From: Roseateles sp. XES5
GTDB taxonomy: Bacteria > Pseudomonadota > Alphaproteobacteria > Rhizobiales > Rhizobiaceae
NCBI RefSeq assembly: GCF_020535545.1
Contig: NZ_CP084754.1
Coordinates: 310,001 to 374,000 of the forward strand
Direction: 5' to 3'
Length of the DNA: 64,000 nt
The notes under the pieces were generated by a model. It searched no databases, had not been told where the DNA came from, and saw only the letters and a list, made by a program, of their open reading frames with translations. The first letter of the stretch is position 1. Each line of letters opens with the position of its first letter. Positions 55,561 through 63,706 of this stretch are shown here, piece by piece. The position numbers and the translations under genes were made by a program.

Positions 55561-56498
55561 CGCGCCAGCTCCCTTGCAAGTCCCGCGCGATGGCTTGGGC
55601 GGCGCAGACCAGCTACGGCCACCCTGCAAAGATACGCCATCGCCGGAAACAGTATGATCGCGGCGACGAGGGTAACGGACTGCGCCGCTGCCGTTCCGTA
55701 AAATCCGAACCGCATGAATTGCTGGTATATGGTGAAATCCATCGTCGCGCTGGCAAGCCCCGGGCCACCACCCGTGAGCACATAGATCCAGCCGAACATG
55801 AACAGGAAGATCGAGATGACCTGAAACATCGCCCAGAACGAAACGGTCAGCTTCACACTGGGTACGGCGATGTACCAGAACTCGCTCCAGAAGCCTGCGC
55901 CATCAAGCTTGGCCGCCTCGAAGATTGAGGTTGGCACTGCCGCGAAAGCCGCCGAGAAGATAAGAACGCCTGTTCCGAAGCTGACCCAAAGAACCAGGAA
56001 TATAACGACCGGCTTTACATAGTCGGCGTCGGTCAGCCACGGATGCGCCAGGGCGCCAAGCCCCATGGCCGTCAGCGCCGCATTCACCGGGCCGTCGGTG
56101 GTCAGGAGCGTGCGGAAGATAAGGCCCACGATTGCCGGCGACATAACCGCGGGAAGAAAATAGATCGACCGGAAAAGGCCGGGACACCAGACGCCATCAC
56201 GCAACGCGAAAGCCACGACCAGCGGCGCCAGGACCCAAAGGGGCAGGCCGAGCAGATAGAAAAGCTGATTGCCCACCACGGTCCAGAAATCACGATCGGC
56301 AAACAATGCCCGGTAATTGTCGAGACCTATGAAAGGTGAAACGCCTCCCGGCTGCCAATCATGAAGCGACTGAAACCCGACGTAAAGAAGGGGAAAGAAG
56401 ATGACCAGGCCGACGAGAATGATGGCTGGCAGAACAAGCACCAGACCACCATCTATCGAGGCTCGCCAACTGTTTCTCATGAACGCGTTCATTGCCAT
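55557..56498 (-). CDS. CUT1 ABC permease, MalF-like
   Basis: 313 aa, about six helices, EAA loop FEAAKLDGAGFWSEFWYIAVP. It begins 18 bp after the binding-protein stop. Mets at residues 1, 3 and 7 are all possible starts. Forms the translocation channel with the next gene. Confidence 0.92.
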   Translation of the reverse strand: MAMNAFMRNSWRASIDGGLVLVLPAIILVGLVIFFPLLYVGFQSLHDWQPGGVSPFIGLDNYRALFADRDFWTVVGNQLFYLLGLPLWVLAPLVVAFALRDGVWCPGLFRSIYFLPAVMSPAIVGLIFRTLLTTDGPVNAALTAMGLGALAHPWLTDADYVKPVVIFLVLWVSFGTGVLIFSAAFAAVPTSIFEAAKLDGAGFWSEFWYIAVPSVKLTVSFWAMFQVISIFLFMFGWIYVLTGGGPGLASATMDFTIYQQFMRFGFYGTAAAQSVTLVAAIILFPAMAYLCRVAVAGLRRPSHRAGLARELAR

Positions 56499-56516
56499 GC
56501 GCCTTCGCTGCCGATC

Positions 56517-57815
56517 TCACTTGATCTTGGAATATGCGCTTTGCGCCGCGTCGATGAACTCTTTCGTGGGCATGGTGCCACTCAACAAGGGAACGGCATT
56601 TCGTTCGATCACGGCCAGAACGGGCAGCGGATAGGCGGCAAAGCCCGTATGGTTTTCCTTGTTGGCCAGCAGGGCCAGGTATTCCGCCTGGATCTCGGTG
56701 GCCTTCGACGCCTTGAAATCTGCAAGGTTCGGCGGGACTGCAATCCGGTCCCACAGTTTTTCCTGAGCTTCCTTTCCGGCAATGAAGTTGACGAAAGCGG
56801 CAGCTGCTTCCGGATTCTTCGTCCATTTCGTCACCGCCCAACCGCCCTCGGCACCGGCGTCGATCATGCTCGCGTGGACAGAATTGGGTACCTGAGGCAA
56901 GGGCAGCACAATGGTATCGGTCTGATCCGAAGAGGCGCTCGCCGCACCGTTTACGTTGCCGACGATATGCATCGCTGATTCGCCCGACGAATACTGGATC
57001 GTGGTGTCGTCATACATGTTGCGACCCAGCGATCTATCATCGCCGAAGCATCCGGCGGCATTCATTTCGAGAACGTAGTTGGCGGCATCGACAAAGATCT
57101 TGTCGTCCATTTTCAACTCGCCCTTGACCCATTTGGCGAGCGTGGGCTTGTCCATCATCTGGCTGGTGAACATGTACATGTACGTTTCCAGCAGATAGCC
57201 GTCCTTCCAGCCCGAAGATATCGGCTGGATACCCTTCTGTGAAAGAGACTTGCAGGTCTCCAGCAGACCTGACCACGTTGCGGTTGCCGTCTTGGGATCG
57301 ATGCCGGCCTCGGCAAACTTCTTTACATTCGCCAGCATGACATAGCCGTAGCTGCCGGTGGGGACGATGTAGAGATTGCCGTCGATCGAGTAGTTTTCGT
57401 CGACGAACTTAAGCTGGGGACGCAGATCGGCCGAGATCACGTCTTGCAGCGGAAACAGGCCGTTCTTGTAGCTGTAGGCCTGTGCCGCACCATACATGGT
57501 GATGACGTCGGGCCCGCTCTGCGCCACCAGGGAATTGCGTACTTGGTCGAAATAGGTGCCGTAGGGCATGTCGACGAGGTTTATCGTCACCTGCGGATGC
57601 AGCGCCTGAAAGTCCTTGATAAGCTCATTGTAGGCCTCCGGCCCGGCCGGGTAGTTGCTCGGCAGGAAAGACCAGACCGTCAAGGTCGCCTTGGCATCCG
57701 GAATCGGACCCGTGCTCAGTTTATCGGCAGGGCCCGACTCGCCCGAGCAGCCCGCCAAAACCACCGTCAACCCAAGTACCGCGGTTGACGCCATCATCCC
57801 TTTTGAACGCTTCAT
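56517..57815 (-). CDS. CUT1 solute-binding lipoprotein
   Basis: 432 aa from ATG 57815 (GAGG six bases upstream); the ATG at 57827 is possible. Lipobox VLAGC with Cys23 marks a lipoprotein, less usual for a binding protein in Gram-negatives. Family-1 binding-protein features include LTVWSFLPSNYPAGPEAYNELIKDF and WAVTKWTKNPEAAAAFVNFI. It captures the ligand for the permeases downstream. Confidence 0.93.
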   Translation of the reverse strand: MKRSKGMMASTAVLGLTVVLAGCSGESGPADKLSTGPIPDAKATLTVWSFLPSNYPAGPEAYNELIKDFQALHPQVTINLVDMPYGTYFDQVRNSLVAQSGPDVITMYGAAQAYSYKNGLFPLQDVISADLRPQLKFVDENYSIDGNLYIVPTGSYGYVMLANVKKFAEAGIDPKTATATWSGLLETCKSLSQKGIQPISSGWKDGYLLETYMYMFTSQMMDKPTLAKWVKGELKMDDKIFVDAANYVLEMNAAGCFGDDRSLGRNMYDDTTIQYSSGESAMHIVGNVNGAASASSDQTDTIVLPLPQVPNSVHASMIDAGAEGGWAVTKWTKNPEAAAAFVNFIAGKEAQEKLWDRIAVPPNLADFKASKATEIQAEYLALLANKENHTGFAAYPLPVLAVIERNAVPLLSGTMPTKEFIDAAQSAYSKIK

Positions 57816-57831
57816 TTTTGCCCTCATCCCG

Positions 57832-59067
57832 TTACCAGCTGCGCATTGCCAATTCGAGTTCTTCGGTCATCGGTTCCACTACACCGCCCTCATGGAGCAG
57901 GCGGATTTCGGCTACGGCCCGCTCGGCGCCCGGCGGAATATCGTAAAGTCCGGGCGCCCGTCTCGAACCGTCGACCACCAGTTGCTCGACAGCGATCGCC
58001 TGAAGCGACAGCGACAGATCCATGACCTCGATCGGGTTGCCCTCGGCCCCTGAACAATTGACGCAATCGCCGTCTGCGACGACCCGGATACGCGCGCCAC
58101 CGGGCAAAACGTACTCGACAACGTCTGCGCGCACGTCCTTTGCCGTGCCCAGCGTGCGCAGATAGTCCATCGGCAATTCGAAGCTGCCTCCGCCCGCGGT
58201 GCAGAGGAACGCCCCATCCCGCATTGCGCGCACATGCGCCTCCGTCACCACACCCGCGATACCCGTCGAAGCGAAAACGACTTCCGCTGTCGGGACGGCA
58301 AGCGCGACGCTTCGCGCCGAAAAACCATCGTGAACCGCCTGCAACGCCTTGATGGGGTCCAATTCGGCCACGACCACGCGAGCGCCAAGCGCTGCGGCGT
58401 GCTTTGCCACGCCCTTGCCTACCCAGCCGTAACCAATAACGAGGACTTCGCGGCCGGCGAGCTGCAGGTTGGTGACATCAAGAAAGGCCATCACGCAGGA
58501 CTGGCCCGTGCCATAAACATTGTCGAACAGGTGTTTGACAGGTGAATCGTTCACCGCGATGACCGGTATGCGAAGCTCGCCTGCTTCTTCCATGACGCGC
58601 AACGGCCTCACGCCGCTGGTCGTCTCCTCCGCCGCCCCAATCATCCGTGAGACCAGTGCCGGAAACTCCCGATGCGCAAGCCGGATGACACTGGCTCCAT
58701 CGTCGATGATTATCTCCGGATCGGTGTGCAGGAATGCGCGCGCATGATCGAGATCTTCCTCGTCACCCGCCGAAGAATGCGCGAACACCTCGATACCTTG
58801 CGCCCTCAGGGCGTCGGCCGTAGCGTCGTCAGTCGAATTGCCGGCGCAATAGACGCTCACATGCGCACCCGCATCGCGCAGCATGAGCACCAAAGAGGCC
58901 GTCTTCGGTTCCAACACGAGCGCGACGCCAATCCGTCGACCACGGACAGTACCGCTCGCGACGAGACGCTGTTCGATTGAACGAAGGACGGGCATGCCGC
59001 GCCGCGCCCATGCAATACGTCGGGCGCCGGCTTCCGCGCGGTGGATCGTTTCGGTTCTGTTTGTCAT
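57832..59067 (-). CDS. SahH-like protein B, with altered GHF site
   Basis: 411 aa from ATG 59067, overlapping the upstream paralogue stop (ATGA). Compact archaeal/thermophile-type S-adenosylhomocysteinase fold. Catalytic equivalents are present: Asp122/123 (IDDGA), Glu147/148 (EETTSG), Lys178 and Asp182 (NDSPVKHLFDN). The NAD motif is GYGWVGKGVA. The conserved NxGHFDxEID segment is replaced by TAGGGSFELPMD, losing the active-site His. It may use a different thioether nucleoside or be a partner of paralogue A. Confidence 0.88.
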   Translation of the reverse strand: MTNRTETIHRAEAGARRIAWARRGMPVLRSIEQRLVASGTVRGRRIGVALVLEPKTASLVLMLRDAGAHVSVYCAGNSTDDATADALRAQGIEVFAHSSAGDEEDLDHARAFLHTDPEIIIDDGASVIRLAHREFPALVSRMIGAAEETTSGVRPLRVMEEAGELRIPVIAVNDSPVKHLFDNVYGTGQSCVMAFLDVTNLQLAGREVLVIGYGWVGKGVAKHAAALGARVVVAELDPIKALQAVHDGFSARSVALAVPTAEVVFASTGIAGVVTEAHVRAMRDGAFLCTAGGGSFELPMDYLRTLGTAKDVRADVVEYVLPGGARIRVVADGDCVNCSGAEGNPIEVMDLSLSLQAIAVEQLVVDGSRRAPGLYDIPPGAERAVAEIRLLHEGGVVEPMTEELELAMRSW

Positions 59068-60344
59068 GATCTGGTCAATCCTTCGATCCACTGCGCGATA
59101 TCGTCCTGCTGCTCGGAACGCGCGGCATCCAGCCTGATGCCCATACTCTCGAGCTTTGCCATGGCGATCGCGTTGTCGAGCGCCGCTGGGATCACGTGAA
59201 CACCCGGCTGAAGGCCGCCTGTCACCAGATGGTGCGCACCCAGCGCCTGAACCGCGAAAGTAAGATCCATGATTTCGACCGGGTGGCCGCTGCCCCCGGC
59301 GATATTGACCAGTGCTCCGCCCGACAGAACATGCAGCTCGCGGTCGTTCAACCGGAAGGTCGTGATGCCCTCCCGCGGCTCAACGCGGTCGAGGGCTGCT
59401 GCAGCCAGCGCATCAACATCGATCTCAAGATCGTGATGTCCGGCGTTTGCGAGCATGACGTCATCGTCAAGATAACCGAACTCCTTTTCGCCAATGGCGC
59501 GCATGCCTCCGGTGGCGGTCACCACCATGGTCGAACCCGGGAGCATGTCGGCGGCGCAACCCACTCGATGACCGTCCATCAGGGCTTCCAGGGCGCGGAC
59601 CGGATCGATCTCGATCACCCTCGTGCTGGCACCCATCGCCTTTGCATAGAGCGCAACCCCGCGTCCGACATAACCGTAGCCGACAACGGCGACCCTGGCC
59701 CCCGCAATCTGGCGATTGCTCAGCCGCAAGATCGCTTGCAGGCTGGTTTGCCCGGTGGCGTATCTATTGTCGAACAGATGCTTGCAGCGCGCGTTGTTGG
59801 CGGTCAGCGCAGGGAAAGGCAGCTTGCCGGCCAGATAGAGCGCCTCCAGACGTGCGGTGCCGGTCGTCGTTTCTTCGGAAACACCCTTTAGTCTGGCAAA
59901 AAGCTCCGGGCGAAACTTCGCCATCCGCATGGTCAACTCGGCCCCGTCGTCAATGACATAGTCGGGCTGCCAATCCGCTGCGGCAAGCAGTTCGCGCTCC
60001 CACGAGACATGATCGCCGTCGGGCTCCGAAACGACCTCGAGGCCACGTGCCCTCAACGCCTGGACAACGGATCCGCTGGTGGTACGAGGATTGCTGCCTG
60101 CAACGGCGACTTCCGCACCGGCGTCGGCCAAAACGGTCGCAAGGAAGGCCGTCTTCGCCTCCAGATGCACCACCACGGCAATCTTGACGCCGCGCAACGC
60201 GCCATCCCCGATCACGTTGCGTACGAAGCCGTTGATCACCGGTGAGTGACGATCCACCCAATCTATCCTGGCAACGCCTTCCAGCACGTCCGGAGACCCA
60301 TTGCCGATGCCCGGATACTGGAGCTCCCTACTCGATTCCATCAT
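59064..60344 (-). CDS. SahH-like protein A (archaeal-type S-adenosylhomocysteinase)
   Basis: 426 aa. Catalytic residues aligned with the family: Asp132/133 (IDDGAELT), Glu157/158 (EETTTG), Lys188 and Asp192 (NNARCKHLFDNRYATGQTS), GHHDLEID near 302-308. NAD motif GYGYVGRGVA is at 222-231. FDNRYATGQTS is typical of the short archaeal/Thermotoga form, unlike the longer housekeeping AhcY of alphaproteobacteria. It would split SAH, or S-inosylhomocysteine, into homocysteine and nucleoside. First gene of the LacI-controlled operon. Confidence 0.9.
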   Translation of the reverse strand: MMESSRELQYPGIGNGSPDVLEGVARIDWVDRHSPVINGFVRNVIGDGALRGVKIAVVVHLEAKTAFLATVLADAGAEVAVAGSNPRTTSGSVVQALRARGLEVVSEPDGDHVSWERELLAAADWQPDYVIDDGAELTMRMAKFRPELFARLKGVSEETTTGTARLEALYLAGKLPFPALTANNARCKHLFDNRYATGQTSLQAILRLSNRQIAGARVAVVGYGYVGRGVALYAKAMGASTRVIEIDPVRALEALMDGHRVGCAADMLPGSTMVVTATGGMRAIGEKEFGYLDDDVMLANAGHHDLEIDVDALAAAALDRVEPREGITTFRLNDRELHVLSGGALVNIAGGSGHPVEIMDLTFAVQALGAHHLVTGGLQPGVHVIPAALDNAIAMAKLESMGIRLDAARSEQQDDIAQWIEGLTRS

Positions 60345-60391
60345 GTCGAATGCCCTATCGGATCGTTTGATAAACGGTCTGTTCCTGGCAA

Positions 60392-60405
60392 TCTAAGCGC
60401 TTAGA
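60392..60405. promoter_or_regulatory. LacI-type operator
   Basis: TCTAAGCGCTTAGA is a perfect 14-bp palindrome with the central CG typical of LacI/PurR-family sites. A weaker CAAGCGCTGC follows at 60418-60427. It is 47 bp before the operon start and 103 bp before lacI. Confidence 0.8.
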
Positions 60406-60508
60406 AATTGAGCTTGTCAAGCGCTGCCAAGACAATCTGTTGAACTCAGGAAGGGTTTTCTGGTAATCGCGATAGACGGAAGGTCAGCAATTCAGAGGCA
60501 GATCGCGA

Positions 60509-61492
60509 TTGTCAGGACGCACGCAACGCCCAACTTTGGCCGACGTCGCGAGGCTTGCTGGAACCTCGACGGCTGTCGTGAGCTACGTTCTAAACGATGG
60601 CCCGCGCCGCGTTTCCTCAAAGACCAGAGCGCAGGTGGAATCTGCGATCGCCGCACTCAACTACCGGCGAAATCCACTCGCCAGCGCATTGATGGCGGGT
60701 GCTTCAAACCTCATCGGCCTCATCGTGCCGGATTCCTCGAATGCCTTCTTCAGCGAACTTTCCCGCGAATTCGAGCGCGAAGGCAAAGCGCGCGGATATC
60801 TCACGCTGCTCGGCAATTCAGCCTACGATTCTGCCGCCGAGGAAGAATATGAGCGGGCCATGTCGGACCTGCGCCCACGTGGCATCTTCGTGACCAGCAT
60901 CAATGGCGAGCCGGCGAAACTCGACGGTTGCCCGCGCATCTTCGTCCATTCCGCGCCGCCGGGCGTAACAGACCCCTGCGTGGTCTTCGACGATTTCGGC
61001 GGCGGTGTCGAAGCCACCCGCCACCTCATCGACCGAGGCTATCGGGACATCCATTGCGTGGCGGGCCCGAACGATTTCGGTCCTTCGGGAAAGCGTGTTG
61101 GCGGCTGGCTCCACGCCATGAACGAGGCAGGACTTACGACCACGGCTCGGCTTCACCGCGTGCCTTACGAACGGATTGGAGCCGCACGTGTGGCCCGGAT
61201 ACTGTTATCCGGAGCCACCCCACCACGCGCTCTTTTCGCGGCGACGGATGAGCAGGCGCTGGCTATCCTCAGGGTTGCGGGAGAGCTCGGCATGAAAGTT
61301 CCCGATGACGTGGCGATCGCTGGATTTGACGGCATTCGCGAGGCTCTCGACGGCAGTGTGCGCCTTACAACCCTGAGCCTGCCTTTTCGCGAACTGGCGG
61401 AGCGTGCGTTCAAGATGCTTGATACATGGACCAGCGGCGATGCACGGTCATGTGTGATTTCCGGCTCACTGACGATTGGGGAAACAACCTGA
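60509..61492 (+). CDS. LacI-family transcriptional regulator
   Basis: 327 aa from a TTG at 60509; AGAGG lies about ten bases upstream. HTH: TLADVARLAGTSTAVVSYVLND, hinge with NYRRNPLASALM, then a periplasmic-binding-like sensor domain. A CG-centred palindrome lies between it and the SahH-like operon on the other strand. It is the likely repressor of that operon. The ligand could be a nucleoside. Confidence 0.92.
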   Translation: MSGRTQRPTLADVARLAGTSTAVVSYVLNDGPRRVSSKTRAQVESAIAALNYRRNPLASALMAGASNLIGLIVPDSSNAFFSELSREFEREGKARGYLTLLGNSAYDSAAEEEYERAMSDLRPRGIFVTSINGEPAKLDGCPRIFVHSAPPGVTDPCVVFDDFGGGVEATRHLIDRGYRDIHCVAGPNDFGPSGKRVGGWLHAMNEAGLTTTARLHRVPYERIGAARVARILLSGATPPRALFAATDEQALAILRVAGELGMKVPDDVAIAGFDGIREALDGSVRLTTLSLPFRELAERAFKMLDTWTSGDARSCVISGSLTIGETT

Positions 61493-61674
61493 TCCACCCC
61501 CGTCTGCAACGCGACCGCTCGATCGCGCTGCATGCCGGTCAACCAGGCTTCGACGTCTTGCAGCTCACCTGCACGAACAGAGCAGCGGCGCTCCAGTCCT
61601 GGCTGTTCATTGGCGTTCTACGCGCCTCAGGCATCCTGAGGATCTCGCGCCGAAGATGGGATGCCGCACTTGCT

Positions 61675-61779
61675 AGAGCATTTCCAGCCGAAGCGGGATC
61701 GCTTCGGCGTCGGATAATGCTGTAAAAACAAAAAGCCAGAGCATTTCCGGTGAACCCGATTTCACCGGAAATGCTCTAG
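61675..61779. repeat. Rhizobial palindromic intergenic repeat, copy R6 (complete)
   Basis: Begins AGAGCATTTCCAGCCGAAG, with hairpin GCCGAAGCG-GGAT-CGCTTCGGC, CGTCGGATAATG and AAAAACAAAA, then a perfect 17-bp hairpin (61738-61754 with 61761-61777, loop CCCGAT). It is the fullest copy in the window and the reference for R1 and R3. It occupies the middle of the 449-bp space between lacI and the 61942 gene; the rest of that space holds the Ada-like motif pair and no gene. Confidence 0.9.
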
Positions 61780-61816
61780 GCACTCGATGCGCCGCAACAC
61801 TCAGTTTACGGCGCTG

Positions 61817-61836
61817 CCTATCCTTGCCTTCAAATC
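61817..61836 (-). promoter_or_regulatory. Ada-type motif, site 5a (minus strand)
   Basis: On the minus strand GATTTGAAGGCAAGGATAGG: 17 of 20 match the consensus. It faces away from site 5b. No gene begins within 100 bp downstream of it on that strand. Confidence 0.55.
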
Positions 61837-61861
61837 GCATTCCGGGTCGGCGCCGATTTCC

Positions 61862-61881
61862 GATTTGAAGGCAACATTCGG
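61862..61881 (+). promoter_or_regulatory. Ada-type motif, site 5b
   Basis: GATTTGAAGGCAACATTCGG then AGCGCAG; 15 of 20 match. Ends 60 nt before the ATG at 61942, the same spacing as sites 1-3. Confidence 0.65.
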
Positions 61882-61941
61882 AGCGCAGGCACCCGGGCAG
61901 CAAGCCTATCGTCGGCGGCAAGAAAACCGATGGAGCTGCAC

Positions 61942-62331
61942 ATGGACACCCCCGATATCTACGATCCGCAGGACCTGGGGCGCCGGCAACGGATGGCCGC
62001 CGCCCGCCGCCAGCGCGAAAGCACGCGCCTGGCGCTGCTTGACGACCTCCTCGACGCCCAACGGCGCACGGACGGGCTGAAGCGCTGGATCGCCGCCCTC
62101 TCCCGCCCTGAAAACGGCGATCCACATCCCGAGCTGCAACGCATGGCCGGATGGGCCACCGCCCAGCTCGATACGCTGGAGCGCGCCCTCAGCCCGGAGC
62201 AGATCGCCGCGACAGTGCGAGAGCGGGACCTATTTCCGAACGTCGACCCTCTCGACGACCCGAAGGGCGAGCCGCCGTGCGCCCGCATCTGGGGCCACTC
62301 CGCCGCGCTCTGGCACATCAATTCCGCCTGA
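61942..62331 (+). CDS. Hypothetical protein with Ada-type upstream motif
   Basis: 129 aa from ATG 61942 with GGAG six bases upstream; ATG 61930 is less well placed. A helical, Arg/Ala/Leu-rich soluble protein (RRQRMAAARRQRESTRLALL, then DDLLDAQRRTDGLKRWIAAL), with a conserved-looking WGHSAALWHI end. No domain recognised. It stands outside any operon and has the Ada-type motif pair upstream, 15 kb from ada. A candidate alkylation-response protein of unknown action. Confidence 0.65.
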   Translation: MDTPDIYDPQDLGRRQRMAAARRQRESTRLALLDDLLDAQRRTDGLKRWIAALSRPENGDPHPELQRMAGWATAQLDTLERALSPEQIAATVRERDLFPNVDPLDDPKGEPPCARIWGHSAALWHINSA

Positions 62332-62631
62332 TTGAACCATCGAGCCGCACGGAGGGAAAACTCATGCTGACCTTGCTGCATGGTCTGCACGCCATCGCCG
62401 CACAACGCGGCGACGGCCTGCGCCCCGAACTGCGCGGAGCGCGCCACACCACCCCCGCATCGCCCCATAGCGAAGGCACGGTGACGCACCGCGCCGTCGT
62501 TCCGAATGCATCCGGGAAATCCCAAGGCGGGCATCCCCATCAGCGGGCTCGGCCAAATGGCGCGCCGATTGGTGGCGAGCCCCCGTCAAGTCCAAGACGG
62601 ATGCGGCAGACCCGCCTCGACGAAGACCAGT
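62332..62631. other. Intergenic region without supported gene
   Basis: 300 bp. A frame opening at 62364 after GGAGGG runs past the end of the ABC ATPase gene on the other strand and is Pro/Arg/His-rich; I do not accept it as a gene. No hairpin with a U-tract was found. Confidence 0.5.
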
Positions 62632-63702
62632 CTAAACCTTCTTGCCTGCCTCATCGAAGAAATGCAGGTTCGCCGCGGGAAGCCGGACGGTGACCTGGCC
62701 CTCGATGCCGAGGAACCGGCGGTCGAGTGTGAAGGCCTTGAAGGCGATGGAGCCGAGCTTCAGGTGCACGATGATGCCGAAGCCGGTTGGTTCGACGAGA
62801 TCGACGGTGGCCGTCATCGCATCGGGGCCTTCCGCGCCGAGAACGACATGTTCCGGCCGGATGCCGAGCGTTGCGCGCGCGCCGTCGGCAAGGTCGGCGG
62901 CGTTGTCGAGCGTCAGCACCATGAAGCCGGAAAGCGTGAAGCGGGCCGCCCCGTCGGCTGCCGCATACTGCCCCTCGAAGAAGTTCATGCCCGGCGAACC
63001 GATGAAGCTGGCGACGAAGAGGTTGGCAGGATTGTCGTAAAGTTCGAGCGGGCTGCCGACCTGCTGGATGACGCCGCCATGCATGGCGACGATCCGGTCC
63101 GCCAGGGTCATGGCCTCGATCTGGTCGTGGGTGACATAGATCGAGGTGGCGCCGAGATCCTGGTGCATCTTCTTGATCTCGGCGCGCATCTGCTCGCGCA
63201 GGCGCGCATCGAGGTTGGAAAGCGGCTCGTCGAACAGGAAGGCCTTCGGCTCGCGCACGATGGCGCGGCCCATGGCGACGCGCTGGCGCTGGCCGCCGGA
63301 AAGCGCCTTCGGGCGGCGTTCCATCAGAGGCTCGAGTCCGAGCTTGCCGGCCGCCCCGGCCACCACGGCGGCAATCTTCTCCTTGGCGGTTTTGCGCAGC
63401 CGCAGGCTGTAGCTCATGTTCTGCGCCACATTCATGTTCGGGTAGAGCGCGTAGCTCTGGAACACCATGGCGATGTCACGCTCCTTGCTGGGCAGGTGGG
63501 TGACGTCGCGGTCGCCGATCTCGATGCGGCCGGCGCTGGGGTGCTCCAGGCCGGCAATCATGGCCAGCAGGGTGGACTTGCCGCAGCCCGAGGGGCCGAC
63601 CAGGATCAGGAACTCGCCCTCCCTGATTTCAAGGTCGACGCCGTGCAGCACCGGATAGGCACCGTAGGACTTGCGGATAGCGGCGATATCGATGGATGCC
63701 AT
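62632..63702 (-). CDS. CUT1 ABC importer ATPase, UgpC/MalK-like
   Basis: 356 aa. Walker A GPSGCGKSTLLA, signature [12 protein letters not shown], Walker B FLFDEPLSNLD and a C-terminal OB-type regulatory domain are present (MTATVDLVEPTGFGIIVHLKLG). It begins 4 bp after the stop of the permease gene that runs off the window. Independent of the LacI operon ATPase, though of the same subfamily. Likely sugar or glycerol-phosphate type substrate; unknown. Confidence 0.92.
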   Translation of the reverse strand: MASIDIAAIRKSYGAYPVLHGVDLEIREGEFLILVGPSGCGKSTLLAMIAGLEHPSAGRIEIGDRDVTHLPSKERDIAMVFQSYALYPNMNVAQNMSYSLRLRKTAKEKIAAVVAGAAGKLGLEPLMERRPKALSGGQRQRVAMGRAIVREPKAFLFDEPLSNLDARLREQMRAEIKKMHQDLGATSIYVTHDQIEAMTLADRIVAMHGGVIQQVGSPLELYDNPANLFVASFIGSPGMNFFEGQYAAADGAARFTLSGFMVLTLDNAADLADGARATLGIRPEHVVLGAEGPDAMTATVDLVEPTGFGIIVHLKLGSIAFKAFTLDRRFLGIEGQVTVRLPAANLHFFDEAGKKV

Positions 63703-63706
63703 TGGA

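Noticed and set aside
57832..60344. SahH-like genes as the housekeeping ahcY
   Set aside because: Compact archaeal-type sequence, tandem duplication and a LacI-controlled importer operon point to a catabolic role.
62364..62693. Frame with GGAGGG upstream after the 61942 gene
   Set aside because: Pro/Arg/His-rich, no homology signs, overlaps the ABC ATPase end. Could be a small peptide but not supported.
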